From: Actinomycetes bacterium
GTDB lineage: Bacteria; Actinomycetota; Acidimicrobiia; Spongiisociales; UBA5794
Direction of reading: 5' to 3'
Assembly (NCBI GenBank): GCA_023336855.1
Contig: JAMBLK010000204.1
Location: 1-7,189, forward strand
Length of the DNA stretch: 7,189 bases
A program made the translations under genes and the position numbers. The notes beneath the pieces are model-generated. The model worked only from the letters and a program-made list of their open reading frames with translations, did no database searches and was not told the origin of the DNA. Positions 6,907 through 7,189 of this stretch are shown here, piece after piece; position 1 is the first letter of the stretch, and every line of letters starts with the position of its first letter.

Positions 6907-6940
6907 TAAAAGCGAAGCCGAAGCGGTCGACACATCTCAT
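6872..6940 (-). CDS. Phe-rich leader peptide of the pheST attenuator (22 aa)
   Basis: A short ORF beginning MRCVDRFGFAFTG and ending with TAG at 6874-6872. Phe occupies residues 7, 9 and 11 (TTC, TTC, TTT): three Phe in five codons, and none elsewhere. The stop lies between switch segments 2 and 3 and ahead of a terminator-like hairpin, the layout of amino-acid attenuators; the E. coli pheST operon has a similar Phe-rich leader peptide. The product itself is presumably without function, and its translation is the sensor. There is no Shine-Dalgarno sequence upstream, but a -10 hexamer ends 7 bases before the ATG, which suggests leaderless initiation. A second ATG in another frame (6935) gives a 43-codon frame running past the terminator with only one Phe codon outside the hairpin region, which fits less well. 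Confidence 0.8.
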   Translation of the reverse strand: MRCVDRFGFAFTGPPARAIGRG

Positions 6941-6947
6941 AACCCAG

Positions 6948-6975
6948 AGCGTAGAGGAAGTGCGGCAATGCGCAA
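6948..6975 (-). promoter_or_regulatory. Predicted promoter of the pheS-pheT-mpg-tyrS operon
   Basis: Minus-strand TTGCGC (6975-6970) and TACGCT (6953-6948) are separated by 16 bases. TACGCT fits the TAnnnT actinobacterial -10, and TTGCGC shares 4 of 6 bases with TTGACA. The -10 ends 7 bases before the leader-peptide ATG, so transcription would begin at or next to that ATG. This fits the absence of a ribosome site and the frequent leaderless transcripts of Actinobacteria. A TTGACG at 7008-7003 has no matching -10. Confidence 0.55.
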
Positions 6976-7035
6976 GGAGACTCGTCCCGGAATCTGCACC
7001 GACGTCAACAGGTCAGGGCGTGGGAAGAGCTGGCC

Positions 7036-7067
7036 CGGTTCGGGTGATGCGTCGTCATCCGAACCCG
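7036..7067. repeat. Third hairpin arm competing with the 17-bp stem-loop
   Basis: The segment at about 7037-7047 (GGTTCGGGTGA on the plus strand) is a near copy of the distal arm of the neighbouring stem-loop (7086-7102). It can therefore pair with its middle arm (7055-7065) over about 11 bp, including one G-U. The arrangement gives two mutually exclusive hairpins. It lies between the upstream gene's terminator-like hairpin and the pheS-operon promoter; the remaining bases of 6976-7035 show nothing identifiable. Confidence 0.5.
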
Positions 7068-7102
7068 TCCCTACCGCTACTGCAGGGGACGGGTTCGGAT
7101 GA
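7055..7102 (-). terminator. 17-bp perfect stem-loop after the upstream gene
   Basis: TCATCCGAACCCGTCCC at 7055-7071 is the exact reverse complement of GGGACGGGTTCGGATGA at 7086-7102, around a 14-base loop. On the minus strand the stem begins 12 bases after the stop codon of the partial upstream gene, so it is most likely its terminator. No U-run follows on either strand; U-less strong hairpins are proposed terminators in many actinobacteria. A mobile repeat copy is the main alternative and would be recognisable by further copies in the genome. Confidence 0.65.
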
Positions 7103-7114
7103 AGCAAGGACGAA

Positions 7115-7189
7115 CTATCGGTCGACGACGGTGAATTCGGTGATCATGCCGTGCTGGTAACCCAAAGCGCCGCCGTCGGCCAGCCACGG
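7115..7189 (-). CDS. C-terminal end of an unidentified protein (partial, 24 aa)
   Basis: The minus strand from the window edge reads an open frame of 24 codons ending at TAG (7117-7115); the tail is LGYQHGMITEFTVVDR. Codons look normal for this genome, and a strong stem-loop follows shortly after the stop, as expected for a gene end. The N-terminal part lies outside the window. I do not recognise the family. The closing GM-x-T-x-F-T-V pattern faintly resembles the last strand of cupredoxin-like domains, but the usual Cys/His ligand context is not visible, so this is a weak hint only. It does not match the ends of RplT or SpoU methylases that often precede pheS. Confidence 0.5.
   Translation of the reverse strand, partial: PWLADGGALGYQHGMITEFTVVDR

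Noticed and set aside
6804..6935. Alternative 43-codon leader frame starting at the second ATG
   Set aside because: It runs through the terminator hairpin, is Arg-rich and lacks a Phe cluster before the switch, so it does not fit ribosome-mediated control as well as the 22-codon frame.
6756..6976. T-box riboswitch upstream of pheS
   Set aside because: No T-box consensus (AGGGTGGnACCGCG-like bulge) or specifier stem is seen; a translated leader with Phe codons explains the region better.
7003..7008. TTGACG as the -35 of the pheS-operon promoter
   Set aside because: No TAnnnT hexamer lies 16-19 bases downstream, whereas TTGCGC-N16-TACGCT sits next to the leader ATG.

Overview
The window is about 60% G+C by eye. 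It reads as part of the chromosome of a high-G+C actinobacterium, possibly a deep-branching class such as Acidimicrobiia. The 16S rRNA fragment has the short helix in the V3 region typical of Actinobacteria, the rRNA leader carries an actinobacterial-style boxA, and mpg sits next to tyrS as it does in Mycobacterium tuberculosis (Rv1688-Rv1689). The class-level placement is only a guess.

Every supported gene is on the minus strand, so transcription runs from the right edge to the left. In that order: (1) 7189-7115, the last 24 codons of an unidentified gene, followed by a 17-bp perfect stem-loop (7102-7055). (2) 6975-6827, a promoter and a phenylalanine attenuator: a 22-codon leader ORF with Phe codons at positions 7, 9 and 11, followed by mutually exclusive RNA hairpins, the last being an intrinsic terminator. 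(3) 6755-1569, a tightly packed operon pheS-pheT-mpg-tyrS in which each junction is a 4-base ATGA or GTGA overlap. (4) 1522-1325, a 65-residue protein with two predicted membrane helices and a good Shine-Dalgarno site. (5) About 1221-928, the control and leader region of a ribosomal RNA operon: an extended -10 promoter with an inverted repeat in its spacer, an alternating purine-pyrimidine tract, boxA and several hairpins. (6) 927-1, the 5' part of 16S rRNA, cut by the window edge.

Functionally this is a translation-capacity locus. PheS and PheT form phenylalanyl-tRNA synthetase, TyrS is tyrosyl-tRNA synthetase, and Mpg is an alkylpurine DNA glycosylase carried between them. If the attenuator works as its sequence suggests, shortage of charged tRNA-Phe stalls the ribosome on the leader Phe codons. 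That would favour an antiterminator and let transcription into the whole operon, so tyrS and mpg would follow Phe-tRNA supply too. The leader ORF has no Shine-Dalgarno site, and a -10 hexamer lies exactly 7 nt before its ATG, so it may be translated from a leaderless transcript.

The other outstanding oddity is in TyrS. The class I HIGH signature is replaced by TLGW, so both histidines are gone, and KMSKS reads KMSQS, while the rest of the protein looks intact. No mobile elements, CRISPR arrays, phage genes or tRNA genes were seen.
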